Shown here one piece after another: positions 7,996 to 16,977 of a stretch of DNA of 37,251 nt; the first letter of the stretch is position 1, and each line of letters begins with the position of its first letter. The notes beneath the pieces were generated by a model. That model did no database searches. It had not been told where the DNA came from and was given only the letters and a program-made list of their open reading frames with translations. The position numbers were made by a program, and so were the translations under genes. This stretch comes from Prochloraceae cyanobacterium PL24a_bin.78 (GTDB taxonomy: Bacteria; Cyanobacteriota; Cyanobacteriia; Cyanobacteriales; JANQIW01), in NCBI GenBank assembly GCA_028281945.1, contig JANQIW010000100.1, positions 1-37,251 of the forward strand, given 5' to 3'.

Positions 7996-10900
7996 TTATA
8001 AAGTATCAAAACCTTTAACTCTTTCTCCATAGTTAATTAAGGTATCTATGGCTTCTAAACGATTCGTCCAAGCTGCAACTAAATAGGGTTTTTCTTCAGA
8101 ATGTTCTTGTATCCAATTATTCCAATCTTTTCTGAAAGAAGATAAGTTGAGTTGAACTTTAAGTAGGTTTCTTACTGTTGGTTCATTAGCTAAATTATCG
8201 AGAGATTTTTGTAAAATTTCTGCTTCTTGACTCCACTGTTTAAGATTAGCTTCAGACATAGTAATTTTGTTTTGTACTAATAGCATAATCCATTCTTTTT
8301 GCAAAGCTTGGAAGCGAGTTTGTGCTGTTTTAAATGGCTTTCGATGAGGCAATAATTCTTGTTTTAAGTTGCCATTGCCATAATTTTGTGTGGTACTAAA
8401 AATCCTTTCGAGATTGTCATTAAAGTTTTCAGCAGCAAATAAAGCATATCCTCCTATTGGCAAAGTTCTTAAAAATTGAACTTGATCGAAAGCCACAACA
8501 TCTGGTACATTTAACAGCCTGATACTAGGTAAAACGAATGTATTTCCAGAATCTTTGGAAAATAAAGGTTCTGCTAATTGTTGTAACTGTTCAGAATTTG
8601 GTGCGTAAGTCATAGGCACTAACCAATCGATTAATTCATCTTCAATCCATTTGCCCCAGTTTTGTTGTATTTTTGATAAACGATTTAATTCTGGTATGGG
8701 AAAAACCGCAGCAGAAATAACTATATCTGGCTCTTTTTCTTTAATCATTTTAGAAGCTTTAGCCACGAAGTTATCTACTTGTTGAACGCGAAATTGATTC
8801 CATTGATACCATAGAGAATCACGAGAACTAATTGTGATCGGATCTACACCTGTTTGTTCTTGAAACTTTTGTCTGGAGACTATACCATAACCGTAAGTTA
8901 GATCGATACTGGGAGTTTGAAATGGATAGCGAATATAATCAAATTGAATGCCATCAACATCATAGTTAGTTACAATTTCATCTATTACTGATAAGAGGTA
9001 TTTTTGCACTTCTGGATTTGCTGGATCAAAAAATGCTTTTTTAGAACTATGATGAAAAACGTTGCCCTCACGATCGGTGGTTGCCCAATCTGGATTTTGG
9101 GATAATACAGGCCCTAAATCTGTCGCTGGTTGATTAATGATAATGTTATGTGCCTGATTGGTTGCGGCAAATATCCATAACCAAGCGTGTAATTCCATCC
9201 CTCTTTCTTTAGCTAGGCTAATTGCTTCTTTGAGGGGATCCCAACCTTTAACTAAGGGATTTTGTTGAGGTGCAACTTCACTAGGATAAATGGGATAGCT
9301 GGAATTGAGTGTTTCAAAAAAGACGGTGTTGATTCCTGCTTTTGCTAGGCTATCGAAGATTTTTTCTAAATCTGCTCTTGATTTTGCTTTAACGATTGTA
9401 CCGCGATCGAGCCAGATTGCTCGGATTTCTGGTTGAGCTAATTGGCTAGAAACTGGATAGTTATCCCAGAGAATGCGTCTTGCTTCTAACCACTGCTGTC
9501 TTGCTTCGTTATATTCTTGTTGTGCTAGATATTGATGGAATGATTTTTGTTTTTCTTTTGCTTGATTTAACCAGCGATTTGCTTGATTTAAATCATGATT
9601 TTCACTAAGTGAAGATTTTAATTGTTGATTTAATCCTTTGTTACGAGCAGTAATAACTGATTTTATTGCTTCTGTCATTGATATATTAATGTTACTATCA
9701 ATGGCTTGACCTGAAATTAGTGTGCTTTCAAATCTTTCAATGAGTTTATCTAACTCTTCATTCATTTTGATAAATTCTATAGGAATAAAGGCATTACGTT
9801 GGATTTGCTCATTGAGATCTTGATTAATGGGATTATCTATTGGGTTTATACCATCATTAATAGGATTATTAATGGGATTATTAATGGGATTATTGATGGG
9901 GTTATTCAGAGGATTGTCGATGGGATTCCCGATAGGATTATTCAGAGGATTATTGATTCCTCCACCATTGAGAGGATTATCAAGGGGATTATTGATGGGG
10001 TTATTCAGAGGATTGTCGATGGGATTCCCGATAGGATTATTCAGAGGATTATTGATTCCTCCACCATTGAGAGGATTTTCAAGGGTATTGTCAATGGGGT
10101 TATTCAGAGGATTGTCGATGGGATTCCCGATGGGGTTATTGATACCACCATTGAGAGGATTATCAATGGGATTCCCGATAGGATTATTCAGAGGATTATT
10201 GATACCTCCACCATTGAGGGGATTTTCAAGGGGATTCTCGATGGGGTTATTCAGAGGATTGTCGATGGGATTCCCGATGGGGTTATTCAGAGGATTATTA
10301 ATTCCACCACCATTGAGAGGATTATCAAGGGGATTATCTATGGGATTACCTATCGGATTATTGAGAGGATTGTCGATGGGATTCCCGATGGGATTATCTA
10401 TGGGGTTTATACCATCATTAATGGGGTTATTGATGGGATTATCGATGGGATTCTCTATAGGGTTTATACCCTCATTAATATTCGGATTAGGAATCTGTTT
10501 ATTATTAATATGGCTTGATTCCTTGGTTTGTGAAACTAAATTAACTGTAGAATTGCCTGCAAGAGAATTATCTGTAACTAATGCTGGAATAGTAACAGTA
10601 GGTTGATTTTGTTGGTTAATTAGTTGATCTTCTCGAAGTAATGGTCTTGGATCAGGTTTTTTCAGATTATTTTCATTACAAGGTCGAGGATTGGAATCAT
10701 GAGCAAAATCAAAATTACTGAATGTACTTACACCATAACGATTCAAGGTTTCAGATAACCAAGCTGTATCAAATGTTAAAGGAGAAACAGCATCATTTCC
10801 CCAACGCCATCCCAAAAAAGTACTATTATCATTTAATACTATAGCTGGTTGTGTAGTTCCAGCATTCCATAATGCCGCAGTTATACTATCTATATTGGAA

Positions 10901-11397
10901 GGAATTAATACACCTCCTACAAGGCTTCCTTGAAGTTCTTCTTGGAAACTCCAACTCTGCTCTTGTATTAATAATAGTGTGGGATTGCTTCTGGTAAATC
11001 CCCAGTATGCTCCAAATATATCCCTTAATTCTTGCTGTACGATGTCTTGAGAAAGATTCCCTGTAGGACCTGTTACAATTGTTCTTCCTCCTCGATCGAT
11101 TAAATTATTGATAGATAAAGATTGCTTGGCATTTAAGGTTTCTACATTAGGGATAAATAAGACACTAATATCGCCTAAATCTGATACTTCTTCCCATTCA
11201 TTGGTATTAACAACACAGTAGTTGATACCTGTTTCTTCTAATCGTCTGGTTATAGCTCCCCATTGTTGGGAATTTTCAGGGCTTCTGACTACTCCTAATT
11301 TAGTTACTTGGGCAGTAGCTGAGGATGGTCTTAGGATTAAGAAAAAATAAAAGATAAGGGATAAGAATTTGTTTATATTTAAGCTAAATTTAATCAA
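7996..11397 (-). CDS. exported GH10-like (GHL10/DUF187) glycosyl hydrolase-like protein with N-P-[IL]-x repeat stalk
   Basis: An 1133-residue secreted protein. Residues 1-29 are a signal peptide (cleavage after ATA). About 30-235 form an alpha/beta domain of unclear role. About 300-527 are a low-complexity tetrapeptide repeat N-P-[IL]-[DNGE] interrupted by GGGINN or GGINN. About 655-985 match the GHL10/DUF187 family, with RAIWLDRGT at the start and the hallmark YDVDGIQFDYIRYP with Asp820. A helical tail follows. Members of this family are predicted to act on cell-surface or exopolysaccharide glycans; activity is rarely shown. The start is TTG, supported by AGGAG seven bases upstream. The repeat DNA is long enough to vary in copy number by recombination. 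The family call is firm; the substrate is not known. Confidence 0.88.
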   Translation of the reverse strand: MIKFSLNINKFLSLIFYFFLILRPSSATAQVTKLGVVRSPENSQQWGAITRRLEETGINYCVVNTNEWEEVSDLGDISVLFIPNVETLNAKQSLSINNLIDRGGRTIVTGPTGNLSQDIVQQELRDIFGAYWGFTRSNPTLLLIQEQSWSFQEELQGSLVGGVLIPSNIDSITAALWNAGTTQPAIVLNDNSTFLGWRWGNDAVSPLTFDTAWLSETLNRYGVSTFSNFDFAHDSNPRPCNENNLKKPDPRPLLREDQLINQQNQPTVTIPALVTDNSLAGNSTVNLVSQTKESSHINNKQIPNPNINEGINPIENPIDNPINNPINDGINPIDNPIGNPIDNPLNNPIGNPIDNPLDNPLNGGGINNPLNNPIGNPIDNPLNNPIENPLENPLNGGGINNPLNNPIGNPIDNPLNGGINNPIGNPIDNPLNNPIDNTLENPLNGGGINNPLNNPIGNPIDNPLNNPINNPLDNPLNGGGINNPLNNPIGNPIDNPLNNPINNPINNPINNPINDGINPIDNPINQDLNEQIQRNAFIPIEFIKMNEELDKLIERFESTLISGQAIDSNINISMTEAIKSVITARNKGLNQQLKSSLSENHDLNQANRWLNQAKEKQKSFHQYLAQQEYNEARQQWLEARRILWDNYPVSSQLAQPEIRAIWLDRGTIVKAKSRADLEKIFDSLAKAGINTVFFETLNSSYPIYPSEVAPQQNPLVKGWDPLKEAISLAKERGMELHAWLWIFAATNQAHNIIINQPATDLGPVLSQNPDWATTDREGNVFHHSSKKAFFDPANPEVQKYLLSVIDEIVTNYDVDGIQFDYIRYPFQTPSIDLTYGYGIVSRQKFQEQTGVDPITISSRDSLWYQWNQFRVQQVDNFVAKASKMIKEKEPDIVISAAVFPIPELNRLSKIQQNWGKWIEDELIDWLVPMTYAPNSEQLQQLAEPLFSKDSGNTFVLPSIRLLNVPDVVAFDQVQFLRTLPIGGYALFAAENFNDNLERIFSTTQNYGNGNLKQELLPHRKPFKTAQTRFQALQKEWIMLLVQNKITMSEANLKQWSQEAEILQKSLDNLANEPTVRNLLKVQLNLSSFRKDWNNWIQEHSEEKPYLVAAWTNRLEAIDTLINYGERVKGFDTL
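9820..10490. repeat. coding tandem repeat (N-P-[IL]-x units)
   Basis: About 670 bp inside the GHL10-like gene consist of near-identical 12-bp units such as GGATTATTGATG and GGATTCCCGATG. They are nested in longer units of about 90-130 bp, each marked by a GGGINN or GGINN codon block (five such blocks). This structure keeps the opposite strand open in two frames for over 700 bp; those frames are shadows, not genes. Confidence 0.92.
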
Positions 11398-11404
11398 TTT
11401 TCTA

Positions 11405-11409
11405 CTCCT
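11405..11409 (-). promoter_or_regulatory. ribosome binding site deciding a TTG start
   Basis: On the minus strand AGGAG is followed by seven bases and then TTG at 11397-11395, the first codon of the signal peptide. No in-frame ATG gives an equally complete signal peptide, so this site fixes the start. Confidence 0.7.
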
Positions 11410-11699
11410 ATTATTGGTTTTATCAAGATATAGTTATTTAGATTTTACCAATGTAAATCTAATTTTGATCTAAATTATTTATTATGATTAACTTTTTGTT
11501 ACTAAATTGACATTTTTTTTACTATAGACTGTTTGTTATCTTAGATACTTATAAAATTATTAATTTTTTTATTGGTTAAATAATTTTGTTTTAATCAATT
11601 ATTTAGGAGTATATAATTTTTATTAATTAATCTTTCTTTCTTAAGACATTAGTTTAATATTTCCTTTAATATGGTTTTTCCATAATTTTGATAGAGATG

Positions 11700-11822
11700 G
11701 AAAATAAGGGGAATGGGAAGAAGGGAGGATTTTATGTTGATATCAGGAGTAGGGAAAATAAATTTTGGTTAATTATCCTAAATTTAGAATGTTGAAACTC
11801 TATTATTATTTTTGAAAATTAA
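11700..11822 (-). repeat. dispersed intergenic repeat, copy B
   Basis: Read on the minus strand: AATAATAATAGAGTTTCAAC, then a block with GGATAATTAACCAAAATTTA, then a pyrimidine-rich tail with CTTCCCATTCCCC. A 23-bp run around GGATAATTAACC is identical to copy D at the right end of the window, 25 kb away. Confidence 0.78.
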
Positions 11823-12085
11823 TCTAACTTGATAGTTAGAAAAAACTTTTTTATTGTTGACTTAATACAGTAGGGTAGCAATAACTTATCGAAAATCTCT
11901 CGTTATTGGCAAATGTCTCTCCTCAAATAACCGAGATGAATCAATCCCTCTAATCACTTATCATAAATTTTACCAAGTTAAATATTTTAATAATTATTAG
12001 TTTTTTTAACTACTATAAAATTTGATAGGTTAACTTTGTTTAATTTGGTTATCAATATTAATATCAAGATCAATTGTTTTTTTAA

Positions 12086-12130
12086 GATTAAGTATTAAGT
12101 ATTAATTATTAATTATTAATCATTAAATGA
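12086..12130. repeat. short 7-bp tandem run (TATTAAT/TATTAAG)
   Basis: About four tandem copies of a TATTAA[TG] heptamer lie in the intergenic region, beside repeat copy C. This is a simple-sequence tract with no visible coding or structural role. Confidence 0.6.
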
Positions 12131-12159
12131 TTAACTCAAAACCTAATTGTTATATCAAT

Positions 12160-12296
12160 TTGTCTTTAATAATGATAGATTTTAAAAATCTTAAATTTAG
12201 GATAAATTAACAAAAATTTATTTTCTCTACTCTCTCCTATTCTCGACATTATCGTTGTTCTCTCCCATCTCTCTATTTTCTTCTCTTCACCACTCA
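12160..12296 (+). repeat. dispersed intergenic repeat, copy C
   Basis: Plus-strand order: TAATAATGATAGATTTTAAA, AAATTTAGGATAAATTAAC, AAAAATTTATT, then a long pyrimidine-rich tail (CTCTACTCTCTCC and onward). It has the same block order as copies B and D but is inverted relative to copy B, with about 340 bp between them. Confidence 0.7.
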
Positions 12297-12438
12297 ATGT
12301 CTAATATGCTTTAAGAAAAATAATATTAGTATATTTACTGAGATTGTTTTTATTAATTTGACTTTTTAAGAATTATTAAACGATTTTTTCTAAAAATAAA
12401 AGAAATGATTTAAAATAGAAAAAACTTAATTATAATTA

Positions 12439-15400
12439 ATGATTAATAAAGAAAAATTAAAAATGCCAAATTTTATTAAAAATTATTTAAAAATTAAAAA
12501 CCTTGTGATGCAACTCAAAAAAAAATCGAAACTAGAAGTATCTCAAGTTGCTAAACAAAAAGCATTATTTGCGGTAATTACCAAAATTAGGGAATCTCTA
12601 GATTTAGATAGTATTTTTAAATCTACTGCAAGTGAAGTACGTCAATTACTTAATGCCGATCGAGTGGGGATGTATCGTTTTGATGAAAATTCTAATTATA
12701 TCTGTGGAGAATTTGTATCGGAAGATGTATTGTCTCCCTATACTAGTGCCTTGGCTGCTAGAATAAGTGATAAATGTTTTGCTGAAACCCAATCAGTTTA
12801 TTATGCTAAAGGAAAAATTTGGGCTTGTGAAGATATATATAAAGCAAAATTGCAAGATTGTCATATTGCCATATTATCTAGGTTTGATGTAAGAGCAAAT
12901 TTAGTCGTACCATTATTAAAAAAAGATCGCCTTTGGGGTTTATTATGTATTCATCAATGCCGTTCACCTCGGAAATGGCAGGCATCAGAAAAAGAATTTG
13001 TCAGTCAAATAGCAACCCATTTAGGCATAGCTTTACAACAAGCAGAGCAAATGAATCAATTACAGTTACAATCACAAAATTTAACTGTTGCTGTGAAAAA
13101 AGCAGTGAAAAGAGAAAAAGCTGTTGCCACAATCATAGATAAAATTAGGCGAAGTCTTGATATCAATACGATATTTCAAACAACTACTTTAGAAGTAAGA
13201 CAGTTACTAAAAGCCGATCGAGTAGCAATTTATCGTTTTAATGAGGATTGGAGTGGTAAATTTGAAGTGGAATCAGTAGGCCAAGGATGGGTTTCTCTCT
13301 GTAAAAAACAATTAGAAAATCTAGAGATATGTCGAAATATTAGTGATTGTAGTATAAAACTATTAGACAAATACTCTGATAGTTATTTAAAAGAAACAAG
13401 AGGTGGTAATTTTAGTCGAGATAAAGTTTTTAGGGTTTGTGATGACATATACAATAAAGGTTTTAGTGAATGCTATATTTCTAAATTAGAAAGTTATCAA
13501 GCTAAAGCTTATGTAATCATTGCTATATATGAAGGGAATAAACTTTGGGGTTTATTAGCAGTATTTCAAAATTCTGGTCCTCGTAATTGGGAAGATAGTG
13601 AAGTAAATTTTCTCATTCAAATAGGTGCTCATTTAGGAGTAGCCATTCAACAAGCAACCTTATTAGCCACCACAAAACAACGTAAAGAAGAATTGCAAAC
13701 AGCTTTAACAGCAGAATTACAAAAAAGAGCAGAAGAATTAGCAAAAGAAGCTGAGCGAGAAAGAGCATTAGCTTTAGTAATTGATAAAATACGCCGCACA
13801 TTAGATATCAATACTATTTTCCAAACTGCCACCACAGAAGTAAAGAAACTCTTGGGAGTAGAAAGGATTGCTATTTATAAATTTCGTGAAGATTATTCTG
13901 GAGATTTTATTTTTGAATCAGAACCTCAAGAATTCCCCCCTTTAGTGGGTTGTGATTGGGAAGATAACTATTTAAAAGAAAATAAAGGAGGAAGATTTCG
14001 TCATAATATTTCTTGTATAGCTAACAATATTTATGAAAATAATTTATCTGATTGTCATATTCATCAATTAGAAAGATTTGCCGTAAAATCTTATGCTGTA
14101 GTCCCTCTCTTTCAAAGAGAAAAGCTTTGGGGTTTAATGTCAGCTTTTCAACATAGTGGGCCGCGCCAATGGCAACCAGATGAAATCAAGTTATTAGAGC
14201 AAGTAGCTATTCAATTGGGAGTAGCACTACAGCAAACAGATAATATACAACAAATTCAACAACAAGCAATTCAACAAGTAAAAGCCGCACAACAAGAAAG
14301 GGCTTTAACAGAAGTGATTGATAAAATTCGTCAAAGTCTAGATTTGGAAGAGATTTTTCAAATCGCATCGCAAGAAGTACGTCAATTACTTAATGCCGAT
14401 CGAGTGGCAATATTTCAATTTCATCCAGATTCAAATTGGACAGAAGGAGAATTTGTCTCCGAAGATGTATCTTCTGAATTTCCTTCAGCGGTTGCCGCTA
14501 GAGTGAAAGATAGTTGTTTTGGTTCAGATTATGCTATAGATTATCATCAGCGTCATATATTGGCTGTGGAGGATATTTATAATCAAGGTTTGAGTGATTG
14601 TCATATCGAGATTCTCGCTCGCTTTGATATTAAAGCTAATTTAGTTATACCTTTATTGAAAAATAATTTCCTCTGGGGATTACTTTGTATACATCAATGC
14701 TCCCAAACTCGGAAATGGCAACAATCGGAAATCGAATTTACTACTAAAATTGCCCTACAGTTAGGAGTAGCATTACAACAGGCAGAATTGCTCGCCCAAG
14801 CAGAAAAACGTTCTACAGAGTTAACAACAGCCTTAGCACAAGTTGAATCTCAAAAAGAGCAACAAACAAAAGCGGCTAATCAAGAGCGTGCATTGGCTTT
14901 GGTGATTGATAAAATTCGTCGTACTTTGGATTTGGAGACCATTTTTAAAACAACAGCTACAGAAGTGCGTCAATTACTTAATGCCGATCGAGTGGCAATA
15001 TTTCAATTTTATCCAGATTCAAATTGGACAGAAGGAGAATTTGTCTCAGAGGATGTTTTACCAAAGTTTAAATCTGTCTTAGCTTCTAGAGTAAAGGATA
15101 AATGTTTTGGGGAGAAAAATGCTCAGTACTATCAAAATCGAAGGATTTGGGCTATTGAAGATATTGATGAAGCAGGGTTATTAGATTGTCATGTCAGTAT
15201 TCTATCTCGTTTTGATGTTAAGGCAAATTTAGTCGCTCCTTTATTAAAGGGAAAAACTTTATGGGGCTTACTTTGTATTCATCAATGCTCCCAAACCCGT
15301 AAATGGCAGGATTCGGAAAAAGAATTTACAGCTAAAATTGCTGTTAATTTAGGGGTAGCACTTCAACAGGCAGATTTGCTTAGACAAACTCAGTTAAGAT

Positions 15401-16494
15401 CTCTTGAATTGAAGGAAACTTTGGCAGATTTAAATGCTATTGTGGATAATTTAGCAGATGGATTATTGGTTACTGATATATATCATAATATTACTCGTTT
15501 AAATCCAGCTTTGCTATATATGTTTAGTCTAAATAATGATTTGATTGGCGAAAATATTAAGAATCATTTCCCTTTAGATTTGTTTGAGTTGGTCAAGAAA
15601 ACTAAATCTAATGAAAAAGAAACAGTTACTGTTGATGTGGAATTAGAAAATGGACGCTCTGGCCAAGCTTTGGCTACTAGTATTGTCAAAGAGGGTGAAG
15701 GAGATGAAGGAGATGTTTGTGTAGGCAGTGTTATTTTAATCCGTGATGTCACTTTGGAAAGAGAAGTCGATCGGATGAAAACTGATTTTTTAGCAACAGT
15801 ATCCCATGAGTTGAGAACTCCATTGACTTCTGTATTGGGTTTTGCTTGCATTATTAAAGATAAATTAGAAGAATGTATTTTTCCTGCACTTGAAGATATT
15901 TATGATAATAACCTGCAAAAAACTAATACTCGTATTCAAGAAAATATCGATATTATAATTTCAGAAGCGGAAAGACTGACGGTTTTAATTAATGATGTTT
16001 TAGATATTGCTAAAATGGAATCTGGTAAAGTGGAATGGAATATCCAATCTGTCTACATCGAACATATTCTTGAACGAGCAATTGCCGCCACAGCTTCTTT
16101 ATTTGAAAAACACTCTTTAAAGTTAGTTAAGGATATACCTCTGGGATTACCTCAAGTTGAAGTGGATTGTGATCGTATTATTCAAGTTGTAATTAATCTA
16201 ATTTCAAATGCAGTAAAATTTACCTCAGAAGGAATAGTAACTTGTCGTGCTAGAGTTGATCATAATAATATTATAATTAGTATAATAGACACAGGAATAG
16301 GAGTTGCTCAAGAACAACAAGAGCAAATATTTGAACGATTTAAACAAGTAGGAAATATCTTGACGAATAAACCTAAGGGTACAGGGTTGGGTTTACCTAT
16401 TTGCAAACAGATTATAGAATATCATGGAGGCAAAATCTGGATGGAAAGTACATTATCTCAGGGAAGTAATTTCTCTTTTACAATTCCTCTTTAA
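12439..16494 (+). CDS. five-GAF cyanobacteriochrome-type sensor histidine kinase
   Basis: Predicted soluble photoreceptor kinase of 1351 residues: five GAF domains (about 45-210, 226-405, 443-600, 622-783, 818-978) joined by helical linkers, a PAS-like segment (about 998-1110), HisKA with His1123 in SHELRTPL, and HATPase (N box near 1253, DTGIG near 1284, GTGLGL). GAF1, 4 and 5 carry both cyanobacteriochrome cysteines: a DXCF motif (Cys113 in DKCF, Cys693 in DSCF, Cys889 in DKCF) and, exactly 28 residues later, a Cys-His bilin site (Cys141, 721, 917). This is the layout and spacing of DXCF photoreceptors such as TePixJ. GAF3 has only the Cys-His site (Cys539), in a context (GCDWEDNYLKENKGGRF) like red/green types. 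GAF2 has Cys345-Tyr346. So up to five bilins per chain are possible. A receiver gene follows 33 bp downstream. Colour assignments are inference. Confidence 0.9.
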   Translation: MINKEKLKMPNFIKNYLKIKNLVMQLKKKSKLEVSQVAKQKALFAVITKIRESLDLDSIFKSTASEVRQLLNADRVGMYRFDENSNYICGEFVSEDVLSPYTSALAARISDKCFAETQSVYYAKGKIWACEDIYKAKLQDCHIAILSRFDVRANLVVPLLKKDRLWGLLCIHQCRSPRKWQASEKEFVSQIATHLGIALQQAEQMNQLQLQSQNLTVAVKKAVKREKAVATIIDKIRRSLDINTIFQTTTLEVRQLLKADRVAIYRFNEDWSGKFEVESVGQGWVSLCKKQLENLEICRNISDCSIKLLDKYSDSYLKETRGGNFSRDKVFRVCDDIYNKGFSECYISKLESYQAKAYVIIAIYEGNKLWGLLAVFQNSGPRNWEDSEVNFLIQIGAHLGVAIQQATLLATTKQRKEELQTALTAELQKRAEELAKEAERERALALVIDKIRRTLDINTIFQTATTEVKKLLGVERIAIYKFREDYSGDFIFESEPQEFPPLVGCDWEDNYLKENKGGRFRHNISCIANNIYENNLSDCHIHQLERFAVKSYAVVPLFQREKLWGLMSAFQHSGPRQWQPDEIKLLEQVAIQLGVALQQTDNIQQIQQQAIQQVKAAQQERALTEVIDKIRQSLDLEEIFQIASQEVRQLLNADRVAIFQFHPDSNWTEGEFVSEDVSSEFPSAVAARVKDSCFGSDYAIDYHQRHILAVEDIYNQGLSDCHIEILARFDIKANLVIPLLKNNFLWGLLCIHQCSQTRKWQQSEIEFTTKIALQLGVALQQAELLAQAEKRSTELTTALAQVESQKEQQTKAANQERALALVIDKIRRTLDLETIFKTTATEVRQLLNADRVAIFQFYPDSNWTEGEFVSEDVLPKFKSVLASRVKDKCFGEKNAQYYQNRRIWAIEDIDEAGLLDCHVSILSRFDVKANLVAPLLKGKTLWGLLCIHQCSQTRKWQDSEKEFTAKIAVNLGVALQQADLLRQTQLRSLELKETLADLNAIVDNLADGLLVTDIYHNITRLNPALLYMFSLNNDLIGENIKNHFPLDLFELVKKTKSNEKETVTVDVELENGRSGQALATSIVKEGEGDEGDVCVGSVILIRDVTLEREVDRMKTDFLATVSHELRTPLTSVLGFACIIKDKLEECIFPALEDIYDNNLQKTNTRIQENIDIIISEAERLTVLINDVLDIAKMESGKVEWNIQSVYIEHILERAIAATASLFEKHSLKLVKDIPLGLPQVEVDCDRIIQVVINLISNAVKFTSEGIVTCRARVDHNNIIISIIDTGIGVAQEQQEQIFERFKQVGNILTNKPKGTGLGLPICKQIIEYHGGKIWMESTLSQGSNFSFTIPL

Positions 16495-16527
16495 TATAAA
16501 CGTTAATTTAATCAATGGGCTAAAGTT

Positions 16528-16917
16528 ATGACTAATAAAAAAGTATTGATTGTTGATGATGAACCGAATATCTTAATTTTGATGGAGCAAGCTTTGGAAA
16601 AATTGGAAGAAAATTATCATGTTAAGTTGTTGACTGCTACCAATGGAGAAGAAGCATTGGAAATTATTCGACAAGAAAAACCAGATTTAATTTTTCTTGA
16701 TGTTATGATGCCAAAAATGAGTGGTCTGGAAGTGTGTAAAATTGTTAAAACAGAACTTACAACTTATAATACCTATATCATTATGTTAACTGCTAAAGGT
16801 CAAGAATTAGATAAACAAACAGGTATAGCTGTAGGTGCAGATTTATACATGACTAAACCTTTTAGCCCCAAAGAAGTGCTTTTTAAGTCAATGGAGATTT
16901 TACAAATTAGAGATTGA
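16528..16917 (+). CDS. single-domain (CheY-like) response regulator
   Basis: A 129-residue receiver domain with nothing attached. The acidic pair Asp10-Asp11 is in VLIVDDEPN. The phosphoacceptor Asp58 is in LIFLDVMMPKMSG, followed by the conserved Thr in LTAKG and the Lys in TKPFSP. The length and features are those of a complete stand-alone receiver. It begins 33 bp after the cyanobacteriochrome kinase on the same strand, so it is the most likely phosphorylation partner of His1123. With no output domain it must act by binding a target protein or relaying phosphate. Confidence 0.95.
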   Translation: MTNKKVLIVDDEPNILILMEQALEKLEENYHVKLLTATNGEEALEIIRQEKPDLIFLDVMMPKMSGLEVCKIVKTELTTYNTYIIMLTAKGQELDKQTGIAVGADLYMTKPFSPKEVLFKSMEILQIRD

Positions 16918-16977
16918 AATTTTATCCATTGTGGTTAAAATTATAAATAAATAAAAACAATTACAAGATAATTCTTG

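Larger units (their letters stand above)
11398..12438. other. 1041-bp AT-rich intergenic region
   Basis: No credible gene. It lies between two divergent start codons and must hold the promoters of the GHL10-like gene (minus) and the cyanobacteriochrome kinase (plus). It contains two copies of the dispersed repeat in opposite orientation (about 11700-11822 and 12160-12296), a 9-bp perfect inverted repeat TAAATAATT/AATTATTTA at 11577-11605, and a 7-bp tandem run at 12086-12130. No transposase remnant was seen. Confidence 0.65.

Noticed and set aside
9799..10606. Two long plus-strand open frames opposite the GHL10-like gene
   Set aside because: They arise because the 12-bp coding repeat keeps the other strand free of stops. 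Products are monotonous Gly/Leu/Ile/Arg strings.
11700..12296. Insertion sequence bounded by inverted copies B and C
   Set aside because: The enclosed 340 bp has no transposase remnant, and single copies of the same repeat occur elsewhere, so the inverted pair is better read as two separate repeat copies.
13613..13835. Two minus-strand frames inside the cyanobacteriochrome gene
   Set aside because: Complement of Lys/Gln/Glu-rich helical linker codons, giving Leu-rich strings; shadows of a clearly real gene.
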